NCBI GenBank assembly: GCA_038231615.1
Contig: JBBRLA010000105.1
Location: 1 to 16,961, forward strand
Source of the DNA: JBBRLA01 sp038231615
Lineage (GTDB): Bacteria > Myxococcota_A > Polyangia > Palsa-1104 > JAEUJZ01
Direction of reading: 5' to 3'
DNA: 16,961 bases
How positions within the stretch are numbered: position 1 is the stretch's first letter; every line of letters begins with the position of its first letter. The position numbers were made by a program, and so were the translations under genes. The notes below the pieces were generated by a model, which was not told where the DNA came from, did no database searches, and saw nothing but the letters and a program-made list of their open reading frames with translations. Below, in pieces: positions 1 through 7,317 of this stretch.

Positions 1-112
1 CAAGAAAGTGACCCCATTCGCAGACGCTGACGGAACAAGTAGAGCGTCGCTAAGCATAGGCCCTCAAGGACAACCCTACCCTCACCCGCTTGCGCCAGTT
101 GAAGGAGTGGAC

Positions 113-145
113 CCACGCACCCCGGTGAATAATGCCGGGGCGTGG
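113..145. other. GC-rich hairpin
   Basis: An 11-bp stem forms from CCACG (113-117) plus CCCCGG (120-125) against CCGGGG (135-140) plus CGTGG (141-145). The loop is 126-134 and a CA bulge sits at 118-119. No T tract follows on either strand. It could be a transcribed structure or a repeat-derived palindrome; its role is unknown. Confidence 0.55.
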
Positions 146-158
146 GGAGGCAGGGTGT

Positions 159-188
159 GGGCCCACGCGGACTCGCACATGCGAGTCC
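159..188. repeat. Palindromic repeat, copy 1
   Basis: A perfect 9-bp inverted repeat, GGACTCGCA / TGCGAGTCC with a CA loop, is preceded by GGGCCCACGC. The same 30-bp block recurs at 7195-7224 with a single difference in the loop (AA instead of CA). Just outside, GGGGAGGTACGC (190-201) resembles the reverse complement of GCGTACCTCTCCCC (7094-7107) in the other arm of the 7066-7262 element. This points to one dispersed family of hairpin modules. Confidence 0.7.
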
Positions 189-245
189 TTGGGGAGGTAC
201 GCGACGGCGCCAGGGACCCTCATCATCCCTGCGCCTGCGCCACGT

Positions 246-1220
246 ATGTTCGCTATTTTTGGAGGGCACCGCCTGGACGCGCAACGCCAGATCGTGGAGC
301 ATAATTCGCTTTTGCCGGGTGCAAAGGGACGCGGAAGCCTGGTTCTGGGGCTCCTTTCGGCCCTTGCCGTGGGCTGCGATGGAGACCCGCCGCCGCCTGC
401 CCGGCCCGCCATGCCGCAGGCCGCCGACCCGTTGGCCATCCATTTGGCCGGGACCGGCGCCATGGGCCCCCTGGCGGGGCGTCTGGCACAAACCTTCGTC
501 CGGCGGGGCCGATCGTTGGGCCGGGGAGGTCCCCAGATCGTGGTGGAGGAGAGCATCGGATCCGGAGGGGGCATCCGGGCCGCGGTGGATGGCGCGGTCG
601 ATCTGGGGATGGTGTCACGGCCCCTGGAGGATGGCGAGCGGGCATTGGGGCTGATCGAGGTGAAGGTGGCGCGCGACGCGGTGATCCTGGCCGCCCATTC
701 CGAAGTGCTAGCGGCGGGGGTCAGCTCGGATGAACTGCGCCAGCTTTACGGCGGGCAGCGCCACACCTTCGCCGATGGGTCGCCGGCGGTGCTGCTGCTG
801 CGCGATCGCAAGGAGTCAGCCAACGCGGCTCTGGAGCGGATCGTTCCCGGCCTCTCCGGGCTGCGCGAGGCATCCTATGGCGAGCACCGGCTGCGGGTGC
901 TCTATCACGATGGGGCGATGGCCGGGGCGCTGGCGGCGACACCCGGGGCGCTGGGGGTGTTTTCCCTGGGTGCGCTTCTGGCCCATGGGCTGCCGCTGCG
1001 GGTGCTGGCCCTGGACGGCCACTTGCCTACGATGAACACGCTCTCGGACGGAAGCTGGCAGGCGACGCGCGACCTGTCCTTCGTGCTGCGCCGCGACCGG
1101 CTGGATCGGGCGCGGGGCTTTCTGGCCTTCGTCGCCTCGAAGGCAGGACGAGAGGTGACCGCCGCGTGCGGCTATCTGCCCCTTCCGCGGGCACCGGAGG
1201 CCCCCCCGTGGGGGCCGTGA
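246..1220 (+). CDS. PstS-like phosphate/anion-binding lipoprotein
   Basis: This is a predicted periplasmic solute-binding protein of the PstS/PBP-like superfamily, about 324 residues from the ATG at 246. A hydrophobic stretch ends in the lipobox LAVGC (Cys44), so it should be a lipid-anchored lipoprotein. The hallmark anion-binding loop GSGGG is at residues 105-109 and is followed by VDLGMVSRPL, the usual PstS context. The start is uncertain. GTG at 294 or TTG at 312 would give a more normal signal-peptide length, and CATAAT (300-305) lies 6 nt before 312. The gene ends 1 nt before a histidine kinase gene and no ABC permease or ATPase gene is nearby. A role as ligand-binding partner of the sensor, rather than an uptake protein, is therefore inferred. 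The ligand could be phosphate or another oxyanion. Confidence 0.8.
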   Translation: MFAIFGGHRLDAQRQIVEHNSLLPGAKGRGSLVLGLLSALAVGCDGDPPPPARPAMPQAADPLAIHLAGTGAMGPLAGRLAQTFVRRGRSLGRGGPQIVVEESIGSGGGIRAAVDGAVDLGMVSRPLEDGERALGLIEVKVARDAVILAAHSEVLAAGVSSDELRQLYGGQRHTFADGSPAVLLLRDRKESANAALERIVPGLSGLREASYGEHRLRVLYHDGAMAGALAATPGALGVFSLGALLAHGLPLRVLALDGHLPTMNTLSDGSWQATRDLSFVLRRDRLDRARGFLAFVASKAGREVTAACGYLPLPRAPEAPPWGP

Positions 1221-1221
1221 C

Positions 1222-2436
1222 GTGACCTACCTTGGCATCACCAGTCGGTTCCGGCGGCGTATGATCCCCCTGGTGGTGTTCTCGCTGCTGGTGGTGGCCT
1301 CGGCGGCGCCGGCGGCCTTTTATGTGCAGAAGCGGCACGAGCTTCTGTCCCGCGCCCGCGGCGACGCGGAGCGGGTGGCGGTGGCGCTGCGCGGGGAGAT
1401 CGAATCCGGGCCGCTTCTGTGGCGCTACCAGAGCGTCAAGTTCTCCGAACGTCTGGCGGCGGAGGGGCTCTCGCAGGCGGCGGCGCTGGTGGTGCGTGAC
1501 GCTGCGGGGGTGGCGGTGCCGATCGAGGGGACCTCGGCGTTTGGGGGCGCTCGGCGGGGTCTGCTCTTCGGGCGCGCGGAGGTGCTGATTTCGGGGCGGC
1601 GCCTGGCCACGGTATGGGTAGGGGTGGATACGACCTCGCTGTGGGTGGGCACCCTGACCCTGGGCGGGGTGTTTCTCTTGATTTCGGTGCTGCTGTCAAT
1701 GGTCCTTTACGTGGTGCCGATGCGGGCGGTGGCCGGGGCCGAGGCCCGGGTGGCGGCGCTGATGGCGCGGCTGGCGCTGACCCTGAAAGAGGAAGAGCGG
1801 CGGCGCATCGCCCGCGACCTGCACGATGGGGCGGGTCAGGCGATCACCGCAGCCCGCCTGCGGCTGCTCGCGCTGCGCCGCACCGCCGGGGACGATGAGG
1901 CGATCGCGGCCATCGCCGGGCATCTGGACGAGGCGCTGGAGGAAGTGCGCCGCTCGACGCAAATACTGGCGCCCCCGGCGCTGACCGAGCTGGGTCTGTT
2001 CGGGGCGCTCTCGCGCCACTGCGACGGGTTTTCCCGGGCCGCCGGGCTACAGGTGACCTGCGAGGCGGCGGACGGGCTGCGACCGGTCCCACCCGCCATC
2101 GAGACCGCCAGCTACCGGATCATCCAGGAGGCGCTGACCAACATCGTGCGCCACGCCGGGGCGACCCGCGCCCGGGTGCGGCTGTCCACCAGCGCCAGCG
2201 CGCTGCGCCTGGAGGTCAGCGATGATGGCGTGGGGCTCGCGGGCGGCGAGCGGAATGGGCGGGGATCGAAAGAAGCGCCGAGCGGGGGAGATGGGCGGGG
2301 CCTGCGGGGAATCAAGGAGCGCGCCGAACTTCTGGGCGGGCAGGTCCGCTTTCTGCGGGGGCCGGGGACGCAGATTGTGGTGGAGTTTCCCCTCGACGCG
2401 CCGGCTGACGACGCGCAGGCACGGGAGGGGCGATGA
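1222..2436 (+). CDS. NarL-family-partner sensor histidine kinase (HisKA_3/HATPase_c)
   Basis: This is a membrane histidine kinase of 404 residues starting at GTG, 1 nt after the preceding stop. A plausible alternative start is ATG at 1261. The first transmembrane helix is about residues 14-34, a periplasmic domain of about 105 residues follows, and the second helix is about 141-165. The cytoplasmic part has the HisKA_3 H box with ARDLHDGAGQ (phosphoacceptor His201). The ATPase N box has IIQEALTNIVRHA (Asn307), the G1 box is DDGVG (334-338), and GDGRGLRGIKER forms the G2 region. A Gly/Ser-rich insert separates G1 and G2. The stop overlaps the start of the response regulator gene (ATGA), so the two are almost certainly cognate. 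The linked PstS-like lipoprotein may supply the signal. Confidence 0.92.
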   Translation: MTYLGITSRFRRRMIPLVVFSLLVVASAAPAAFYVQKRHELLSRARGDAERVAVALRGEIESGPLLWRYQSVKFSERLAAEGLSQAAALVVRDAAGVAVPIEGTSAFGGARRGLLFGRAEVLISGRRLATVWVGVDTTSLWVGTLTLGGVFLLISVLLSMVLYVVPMRAVAGAEARVAALMARLALTLKEEERRRIARDLHDGAGQAITAARLRLLALRRTAGDDEAIAAIAGHLDEALEEVRRSTQILAPPALTELGLFGALSRHCDGFSRAAGLQVTCEAADGLRPVPPAIETASYRIIQEALTNIVRHAGATRARVRLSTSASALRLEVSDDGVGLAGGERNGRGSKEAPSGGDGRGLRGIKERAELLGGQVRFLRGPGTQIVVEFPLDAPADDAQAREGR

Positions 2437-3092
2437 TCCGGCTGGTGGTGGCGGATGACCACGCCATTGTCCGCGCCGGGGTGCGGGCGCTGCTAGCGGG
2501 GGAGGAGGACATGCGCATCGTGGCCGAGGCGGGGGATGGCTTCGCGGCGGTGGCGGCGGTGATCGAGCATGGCCCGGACGTGCTGCTTATCGACTTGTCG
2601 ATGCCGGGGTGCAACGGGGTCGAGGCGATCTCGCGGGTGCGGGGCCCCGGAATGACTGCGACAGCGGCGCGGACGCGGGTCCTGGTGCTCTCGATGCATG
2701 GGGCGCCGGAGTATGTGCGACCGGCGCTGAGGGCGGGGGCGGATGGCTACGTGGTGAAGGGCAGCGGCCTGGACGACCTGGTGCGGGCCATCCGGGTGGT
2801 GGCCGGCGGGGCGCGTTTTCTCGGGAGGGAGGCGCAGCGGTTGGTGGCCGCGGACGCGCTGGAACCGCTGGCCGGGCCCGACGAGCTACTGCGGCTGACC
2901 CCGCGGGAGCGAGAGGTGGTGCAACTGGTGGCCGAGGGGCGCACCAACAAGGAGATCGGGGCCCTTTTGCACCTTTCGCCCAAGACGGTCGATACCCACC
3001 GGACGAACCTGATGCGCAAGCTCGATCTGCATGACGTGCAGTCGCTGACGCGCTTTGCCCTGCGCCACCGGCTGATCTCCGGCGAACCCTAG
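2433..3092 (+). CDS. NarL/FixJ-family response regulator
   Basis: This is a two-component DNA-binding regulator of 219 residues. The receiver domain has the acidic pair D8/D9, phosphoacceptor D54 in LLIDLSMPG and the conserved Lys109. A LuxR/NarL helix-turn-helix follows from about residue 154 (LTPREREVVQLVAEG, then a recognition helix in LSPKTVDTHRTNL). The start is fixed by a purine-rich ribosome site (GGGAGGGG, 2423-2430) and the ATGA overlap with the kinase stop. All key residues are present. Its targets cannot be read from the sequence; the divergently organised envelope genes downstream are possible candidates only by proximity. Its stop codon shares the CTAG at 3089-3092 with the converging outer-membrane gene. 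Confidence 0.95.
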   Translation: MIRLVVADDHAIVRAGVRALLAGEEDMRIVAEAGDGFAAVAAVIEHGPDVLLIDLSMPGCNGVEAISRVRGPGMTATAARTRVLVLSMHGAPEYVRPALRAGADGYVVKGSGLDDLVRAIRVVAGGARFLGREAQRLVAADALEPLAGPDELLRLTPREREVVQLVAEGRTNKEIGALLHLSPKTVDTHRTNLMRKLDLHDVQSLTRFALRHRLISGEP

Positions 3093-4087
3093 AATTGGGA
3101 ACCGAGGATTACCAGCGGCTCGATCTGCTGGGCGCCCGCGGAAAGGTCGGTGCCGGGCATGGCGAAGAGACAGGTGGCCATGATCTTCAGGTGGTTGTTC
3201 TTCAGCGGCTTCAGGATCAGGCCGGGCCCCAGGAACCACACCAAGTGCAGCTTGTTGTTGGCGTCCCCCAGCATGTCGCCGCCGATCTTCAGCTCGCCGC
3301 TGACGCGGAACCAGTCGGTGATGCGCACGCCCGCTGCCAGGGTGGTGCCGGCCTCCATGTCGGCGATGTACTTTGTGCTCTTGATGAAGGTCGGGCTGCC
3401 CATTGCGTCCACGCCGACTTGGTCGTAGCTTTCGGTGGACTGGACGTTGGCCTCGACGTAGGGGTTTATCGCCAGGTAGAGCCAGGTCGTCGGGGCCCCG
3501 CCCAGGAGCAGGCGGAACTCGGCGCGATCCGGGGCGCCGTGGCGGGGGTGCCATTCCAGGTAAAGCACCGGGTTGCCCCAGATTTGCCCGTAGTAGCTGG
3601 GGATGGCGATGCGCGCCTCGATCTGGTTGCCCTCTTGCTTCAGGCCGCGGCTGCCGTCTTGACCCACGTTGAAGGTGAGGTTTTCGTAAATGTCGAGCTG
3701 GAGGTGGGGGACAAGGCCGATCTCGACCTCGGTCTGGAGCAGGAACTCGGCGGGCGCCCGGCCCATGCCGCTGTCGGCGAAGGTCCTGGTGCGGAACCAC
3801 ACCTGGGTCTCGAAGTTGCCCGGGTCCAGGAGCCAGAAGCGGGTGCTGGTGAAGCTGCGGTCCTGGGTGAACTGGGGCGAGGGGCGGTGGCCGCGGATCA
3901 GGGCCTGGTAGCGATTGGCGGATTTCTGCGGATCGGGAGGCGGAGCGAAGGCGCTCTCGGGGGGGGGCGGCAGGGGCGACTCAGGGGGGGCGTCGAGCTG
4001 GCCCCAGGCAGTGGGGAGCACGGCGAGCCAGGCCAGGCAACAAAGCAGACAGGCCGGAAAACGGGTCGACGACATCAAGGTACGCAT
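3089..4087 (-). CDS. Putative outer-membrane beta-barrel protein
   Basis: This is a predicted exported protein of 332 residues, taken from the ATG at 4087 because that places a signal peptide at the N terminus (about 1-29, core ACLLCCLAWLAVLPTAWG). A Pro-rich linker follows (about 33-52), then a long region of alternating polar/hydrophobic strands rich in aromatic residues. It ends with Phe at the C terminus (LGSQF), the classic outer-membrane assembly signal. I do not recognise a named family with confidence; it resembles general barrel or transporter-like outer-membrane proteins. An upstream in-frame start would put 25 non-hydrophobic residues before the signal. It converges on the response regulator gene with overlapping stops and diverges from a lipoprotein gene 92 bp away. 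Confidence 0.75.
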   Translation of the reverse strand: MRTLMSSTRFPACLLCCLAWLAVLPTAWGQLDAPPESPLPPPPESAFAPPPDPQKSANRYQALIRGHRPSPQFTQDRSFTSTRFWLLDPGNFETQVWFRTRTFADSGMGRAPAEFLLQTEVEIGLVPHLQLDIYENLTFNVGQDGSRGLKQEGNQIEARIAIPSYYGQIWGNPVLYLEWHPRHGAPDRAEFRLLLGGAPTTWLYLAINPYVEANVQSTESYDQVGVDAMGSPTFIKSTKYIADMEAGTTLAAGVRITDWFRVSGELKIGGDMLGDANNKLHLVWFLGPGLILKPLKNNHLKIMATCLFAMPGTDLSAGAQQIEPLVILGSQF

Positions 4088-4166
4088 GGGCCCATGGTCG
4101 TACGGACGGGCCGGCTCGGGTATCGGGTGAACACCTGAGTTCCTACCCACCCCCGGGGTCACCTGC

Positions 4167-4172
4167 TAGGAT
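4167..4172 (+). promoter_or_regulatory. -10 box, leaderless-type
   Basis: TAGGAT fits TANNNT and ends 7 nt before the ATG at 4180, so transcription would begin at or next to the start codon. No Shine-Dalgarno sequence precedes this ATG. The same arrangement is seen before 10125 and 13553. Confidence 0.5.
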
Positions 4173-4179
4173 ACCTGGC

Positions 4180-4797
4180 ATGATCCCCGATCGCAAAGGC
4201 GCCCGCAGCCGGCGCGTTTCTTCATCGCTCACGGTGCTTCTTGGGGCGAGCCTGCTCTGTCTTTCGGGAGTGGCCTGTCGGGCCGCGCCAGGAAAAGCGC
4301 CCCCGAAGGAGAAGCCGGGGGAGAACCATCAGCAAGGGCAGGGGACCATGACTCGCGACGTGGCGGTGCGCCTGGCCCGGGCTTATCTGGAGGCGCATTC
4401 GCAAGGCCAGGGGATGAAAAGCCCAGGCCTGAACGACAAGAACCTCGGCGGCGCCGAGATCGACGGGCAGACCCTGTACTTCGAGTACCTGCCCGAACGC
4501 AAAGTGCTGACGTGTCACGCCCTGGTCTACCGCTTCCACAAGCCGCCCCGCCCCGGGGTCGTCGAGGGCTTCCAGGCAGAGCAGCGCGAGGGCACCGACG
4601 CCGGCGGCGGACAGGTGGAGTACCAGACGGAGAACCAGGGGGTGTTCCTGTCCCGCACCTACCTTGCCGCGATCCCGGATGCGGAGTTCGTCAAGGACCT
4701 GGATCGGCTGCTCAAGGCCAGCCGCATCTGGGGCAAGGAGGTGCTCGATCGCGTCGCCTCTCGGGTGTTCCATCCAGAAGAATTGAAGCCTCGCTAG
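4180..4797 (+). CDS. Hypothetical lipoprotein
   Basis: This is a 205-residue protein with a basic N terminus, a hydrophobic segment and the lipobox LSGVAC (lipidated Cys33), so it is a probable envelope lipoprotein. A Lys/Pro/Gln-rich linker follows to about residue 55. The mature domain begins near TRDVAVRLARAYLEAHS and contains LYFEYLPERKVLTCHALVYRF, which suggests a small alpha/beta fold. I do not recognise the family and assign no function. It is transcribed away from the outer-membrane gene; the shared 92-bp interval must carry both promoters. A weak hairpin about 70 bp downstream may end the transcript. Confidence 0.8.
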   Translation: MIPDRKGARSRRVSSSLTVLLGASLLCLSGVACRAAPGKAPPKEKPGENHQQGQGTMTRDVAVRLARAYLEAHSQGQGMKSPGLNDKNLGGAEIDGQTLYFEYLPERKVLTCHALVYRFHKPPRPGVVEGFQAEQREGTDAGGGQVEYQTENQGVFLSRTYLAAIPDAEFVKDLDRLLKASRIWGKEVLDRVASRVFHPEELKPR

Positions 4798-4867
4798 GAC
4801 TTTCTTTCCGTCCGTGGGCACCCGCCGTACTCTTTCTTCACACTTCCATCAGGATCGCCTACTTCTG

Positions 4868-4896
4868 ACACGCACCAACGGGGCGCACGTGCGTGT
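4868..4896 (+). terminator. Possible intrinsic terminator
   Basis: ACACGCAC (4868-4875) pairs with GTGCGTGT (4889-4896) and is followed by TTTG. The 8-bp stem lies between the lipoprotein stop and the next gene's start. The T tract is short, so termination would be weak; a leader structure for the downstream glycan genes is an alternative. Confidence 0.4.
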
Positions 4897-4961
4897 TTTG
4901 TCGAATCCCTCTTGTGATTGCCCGCGTCCTGCCGATTGTCTCTCCTGGCGAGGCAAGCTTC

Positions 4962-5885
4962 ATGAACCAACCAGACGATCGCGATCTCCCCACCCCAAAG
5001 CCCGATCGGCCGGCAGCGCCGGTCCCGTCCTTTCCGCCCGAAAGGGAGGCGGTGGCCGTCATTCAGGCCAGCATGATCGAACTCTCCCCCACCGGCCCGA
5101 CCGTCGCTGCCGTCAGCGGGTTCCCGCGGTTCGGGGCGTGGCTCGGCGGGCGACCCTTGCGCCTGCTTTCGGGGCGGCCGGTGATCGCTCATCTCATCGA
5201 GCGGGTGCGCGCGGCGCGGTCGATCCGCCGCGTGGTGGTGGCACTCTCGGTGTCTCCTGAGGACGACGTGCTGATCGCGCCCATCCGCCGCGCGGGCGCC
5301 CAGGTGTTCCGCGGCCCGGTGCGGGATCTCCTTTCGCGCCTGTCGGGCTGCATCGACTGGCTGGGCCTGGGAGACGGCTGCCCCCTGGTGCGCGTGCTTC
5401 TGGACGCGCCGCTTCTGGACCCCGGCTACGTGGACGCCGGCATCACCGCCCTGCGCCGCCTGCGCGCCGCCGCCCTGGAGTTCGAGGAGGACCAGACGGA
5501 GGAACTGTGCCCGGGCCTTTCCGCCGCCTTCTTCACCGCCGGCACCCTGCGGCGAGTCGACGGCCTGGCACAGGGCCCGGTGCAGCGCGCCGACGTGATG
5601 AGCTACATCTACGAGAACCAGGCCCAGGTCGGCCTGCGCCGGGTGGCGCTGCCCGGATCGCTCCACGACCTGCGCGGCAACCACCGCCTGCTTCTGCAGA
5701 CCGCCGAGGACCTGGCCCTTCACGAGGCGATCTACCTGCGCCTTTATCATGGCGGCCCGATCGATACCCGGACGGCCCTGGCCTTTCTGAATGCCGACCC
5801 AGTGCTGGCGTCGATAAACCGCGGGGTGCTGCAGCGGGGGATGACCCTGCCCCCCCAAAGCCCCCTTGGCTGGAGGGCGCGGTGA
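4962..5885 (+). CDS. SpsF-like cytidylyltransferase-family protein with degenerate active site
   Basis: This protein of 307 residues resembles the SpsF/acylneuraminate cytidylyltransferase family, which makes nucleotide-activated surface sugars. Supporting segments are GRPVIAHLIERV (71-82), QVFRGPVRDLLSRL (114-127), LVRVLLDAPLLDP (142-154, keeping D148), and a C-terminal region ending in NADPVLASIN. The ATG at 4962 is preferred because GAGG (4950-4953) sits 8 nt upstream; a GTG at 4893 lies in a hairpin. The N-terminal nucleotide-binding motif, usually IQARMGSxRLPGK, reads IQASM (34-38). The family Arg is Ser, and about 20 extra residues precede RPLRLLSGRP. The stop overlaps the next start (GTGA), implying translational coupling with the SpsG-like gene. 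A non-catalytic or altered role is possible. Confidence 0.7.
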   Translation: MNQPDDRDLPTPKPDRPAAPVPSFPPEREAVAVIQASMIELSPTGPTVAAVSGFPRFGAWLGGRPLRLLSGRPVIAHLIERVRAARSIRRVVVALSVSPEDDVLIAPIRRAGAQVFRGPVRDLLSRLSGCIDWLGLGDGCPLVRVLLDAPLLDPGYVDAGITALRRLRAAALEFEEDQTEELCPGLSAAFFTAGTLRRVDGLAQGPVQRADVMSYIYENQAQVGLRRVALPGSLHDLRGNHRLLLQTAEDLALHEAIYLRLYHGGPIDTRTALAFLNADPVLASINRGVLQRGMTLPPQSPLGWRAR

Positions 5886-7063
5886 GCGACGGCCTGTATT
5901 TGATCGCCTGCGCCGGCCCCTCGGCACTGGACCGCACCCTGCTGCTTTCGGGGGCTGTGGCGGGTCGCGGCGGGCGCGTGGTGGTGCTGACCTACACTCC
6001 CGGGCTGGCCCTTTCGCGCACGTTCTTCGGTTTGGAGGTGGTGGTGCGGCGGGAAGAGGACCTGGTAGCAGAACTTTTCCGGCTGGAGTCGCTGGCCTTG
6101 TCACGGGGGGCCGGGGTGCTGCTGCTGGATGACGATCGCCTGTGCGATGAGCATGCGGCGCCGCTGCGGGTGCTTTCGCAGCATCTGGCGGTGGCCCGCT
6201 ACGGGCCGAAGCTGGCCGGCGGGGCCGCGGGGGAACTGGCGATCGATCCCTATGGGCCCCACTGGCCCTACGGCCGTTACTGGCCCGAGGCCAAAAAGTC
6301 TCGCCTCGGCGACGCCCTTTTGGCCGCTCCGAGCCCCCTGCAGATGGGCGGGTGCTTCGGGCTGTCCTACCTGCCGTTGCACCCCGGCCTGCGTCCCCTG
6401 CGCGACCGCCGCCGCACCCTGGGGCCGCTGGCGGTACCCGACGAGGTCGGCAAGGTGACCATCCTGTGCCGCGAGACCGACCCCGAACCTGAGTCAGACG
6501 ATGCCGAATGGGCGCGAACCGTCGAAGGGCCCAACGAACGCCGCGTGCCCCAGGACCTGGCGATGCGTGCCCTGGAGGCCTTGTCGGTGTGGCGGCCGAC
6601 CTTGCACATCACCGTGCTTTGCGAGAACGAGCTGTCCCCTTCCCAGCAGGCCGGCCTGGAGCAGGCCGCTCGACTGAGCCGGCACGAGGTGACGGTGCGG
6701 CCCCTGCTCCCCGCGCCCAGCCTGGGGGAGGCGCTGGTCTGCGACCTGGCCATCGTCGACGATCCCGATCACGCCGCCATGGCCGCCTACCTGGGCACCC
6801 CGGTGGTGCTTCTCAGCCGCACAGAATCCGCCGTGCGTCGCAGCGAGGTGCTGGCCCAGAGCGGCGTGGCAATCCACCTGCCCAGCCAGCGGCCGGAGCA
6901 CCTGCAGCCGGCGATGTTTGCCGACGTGCTGTGGACCCTCTTCGCCGACCACAGCAGGCGGGCGCAGCTGGCGACCACTGCCCATCGGGTCGTCGACGGC
7001 CTGGGGACGGAACGGATCGCGGCGGCGCTCCTCGATCTGCACCACACGCGTCGTCGGCACTAA
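5882..7063 (+). CDS. SpsG/PseG-like glycosyltransferase-B-fold protein
   Basis: This 393-residue protein starts at a GTG whose TG belongs to the stop of the SpsF-like gene. The order of segments matches SpsG/PseG proteins, which cleave UDP from an amino sugar during nonulosonic acid synthesis. GVLLLDDDR sits where the family has VVDxY. FGLSYLPLHPGLRPLRDRRR matches YALLRPEFxxLRxRR. TILCRETDP stands for the GGSDP strand, and DLAIVDDPDHAAMAAYLGTPVVLL replaces the sugar-nucleotide helix with its GGxT. The catalytic GxGHxxR near the N terminus is absent (GPSALDRTLLLSG instead), as are GGSDP and GGST. Membership is inferred from the pattern rather than strong motifs. A 197-bp inverted-repeat element directly follows the stop. 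Confidence 0.6.
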   Translation: MSDGLYLIACAGPSALDRTLLLSGAVAGRGGRVVVLTYTPGLALSRTFFGLEVVVRREEDLVAELFRLESLALSRGAGVLLLDDDRLCDEHAAPLRVLSQHLAVARYGPKLAGGAAGELAIDPYGPHWPYGRYWPEAKKSRLGDALLAAPSPLQMGGCFGLSYLPLHPGLRPLRDRRRTLGPLAVPDEVGKVTILCRETDPEPESDDAEWARTVEGPNERRVPQDLAMRALEALSVWRPTLHITVLCENELSPSQQAGLEQAARLSRHEVTVRPLLPAPSLGEALVCDLAIVDDPDHAAMAAYLGTPVVLLSRTESAVRRSEVLAQSGVAIHLPSQRPEHLQPAMFADVLWTLFADHSRRAQLATTAHRVVDGLGTERIAAALLDLHHTRRRH

Positions 7064-7065
7064 AC

Positions 7066-7262
7066 AGAAGCACCTGGACCGGGCAGATTTTGGCGTACCT
7101 CTCCCCCATGTCCTCGCATTCGCGAGGCCATGGGTGGTGCCCCCACGCTTCATCGGTTACGACCAGTAGGTCGCTCCCTCAGTCGCTGCGGGATGGGCCC
7201 ACGCGGACTCGCAAATGCGAGTCCGTAGGGAGTGCCAAAATCTGCTCCGACCCTGTGCTTCT
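7066..7262. mobile_element. MITE-like element with terminal inverted repeats
   Basis: The two ends are imperfect inverted repeats of 28 bp (23 identical). They begin AGAAGCAC and share GCAGATTTTGGC; the left end is 7066-7093 and the right end is 7235-7262 in reverse. Inside each end is a hairpin. The left is CCCATG-T-CCTCGC-ATTC-GCGAGG-C-CATGGG (7105-7134). The right is GGACTCGCA-AA-TGCGAGTCC (7205-7224). The centre (7135-7194) has no gene. This is the architecture of a small non-autonomous transposon or a BIME-like palindromic unit. I see no clear target-site duplication, so the exact boundaries and mobility are unproved. It separates the SpsG-like and epimerase genes. Confidence 0.7.
7195..7224. 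repeat. Palindromic repeat, copy 2
   Basis: The block GGGCCCACGCGGACTCGCA followed by AA and TGCGAGTCC matches 159-188 except for one loop base. It forms the inner hairpin of the right arm of the 197-bp inverted-repeat element. Two copies about 7 kb apart in one window suggest a multi-copy genomic family. Confidence 0.7.
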
Positions 7263-7317
7263 TCCTGAAAGAATCCGTATCCGGCAGTGCAAAAAAAGAA
7301 TCCAAGGAGCCATCATT

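Larger units (their letters stand above)
1..245. other. Non-coding leader with hairpins upstream of the PstS-like gene
   Basis: No convincing gene is visible in these 245 bases; the open frames here lack any recognisable family. Two strong inverted repeats are present. The first pairs CCACG (113-117) and CCCCGG (120-125) with CCGGGG (135-140) and CGTGG (141-145), leaving a 2-nt bulge. The second is GGACTCGCA (169-177) with TGCGAGTCC (180-188). Neither is followed by a T run, so a simple intrinsic terminator is unlikely. The second hairpin recurs near 7205. The stretch may carry the promoter of the downstream operon, but no clear -35/-10 pair stands out. Confidence 0.5.

Noticed and set aside
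3095..4138. 347-codon plus-strand frame opposite the outer-membrane gene
   Set aside because: Composition is Gly/Val/Ala-rich without any recognisable motif, whereas the minus strand has a signal peptide, barrel-like strands and terminal Phe.
4794..6104. 436-codon minus-strand frame opposite the SpsF-like gene
   Set aside because: It is Arg/Pro/Gln-rich with no family features; the plus strand has a ribosome site, coupling and family segments.
6508..7317. Extension of the epimerase frame upstream of 7318
   Set aside because: It would cross the SpsG-like gene and the inverted-repeat element; GGAGFIG begins seven residues after the ATG at 7318, which has a strong ribosome site.
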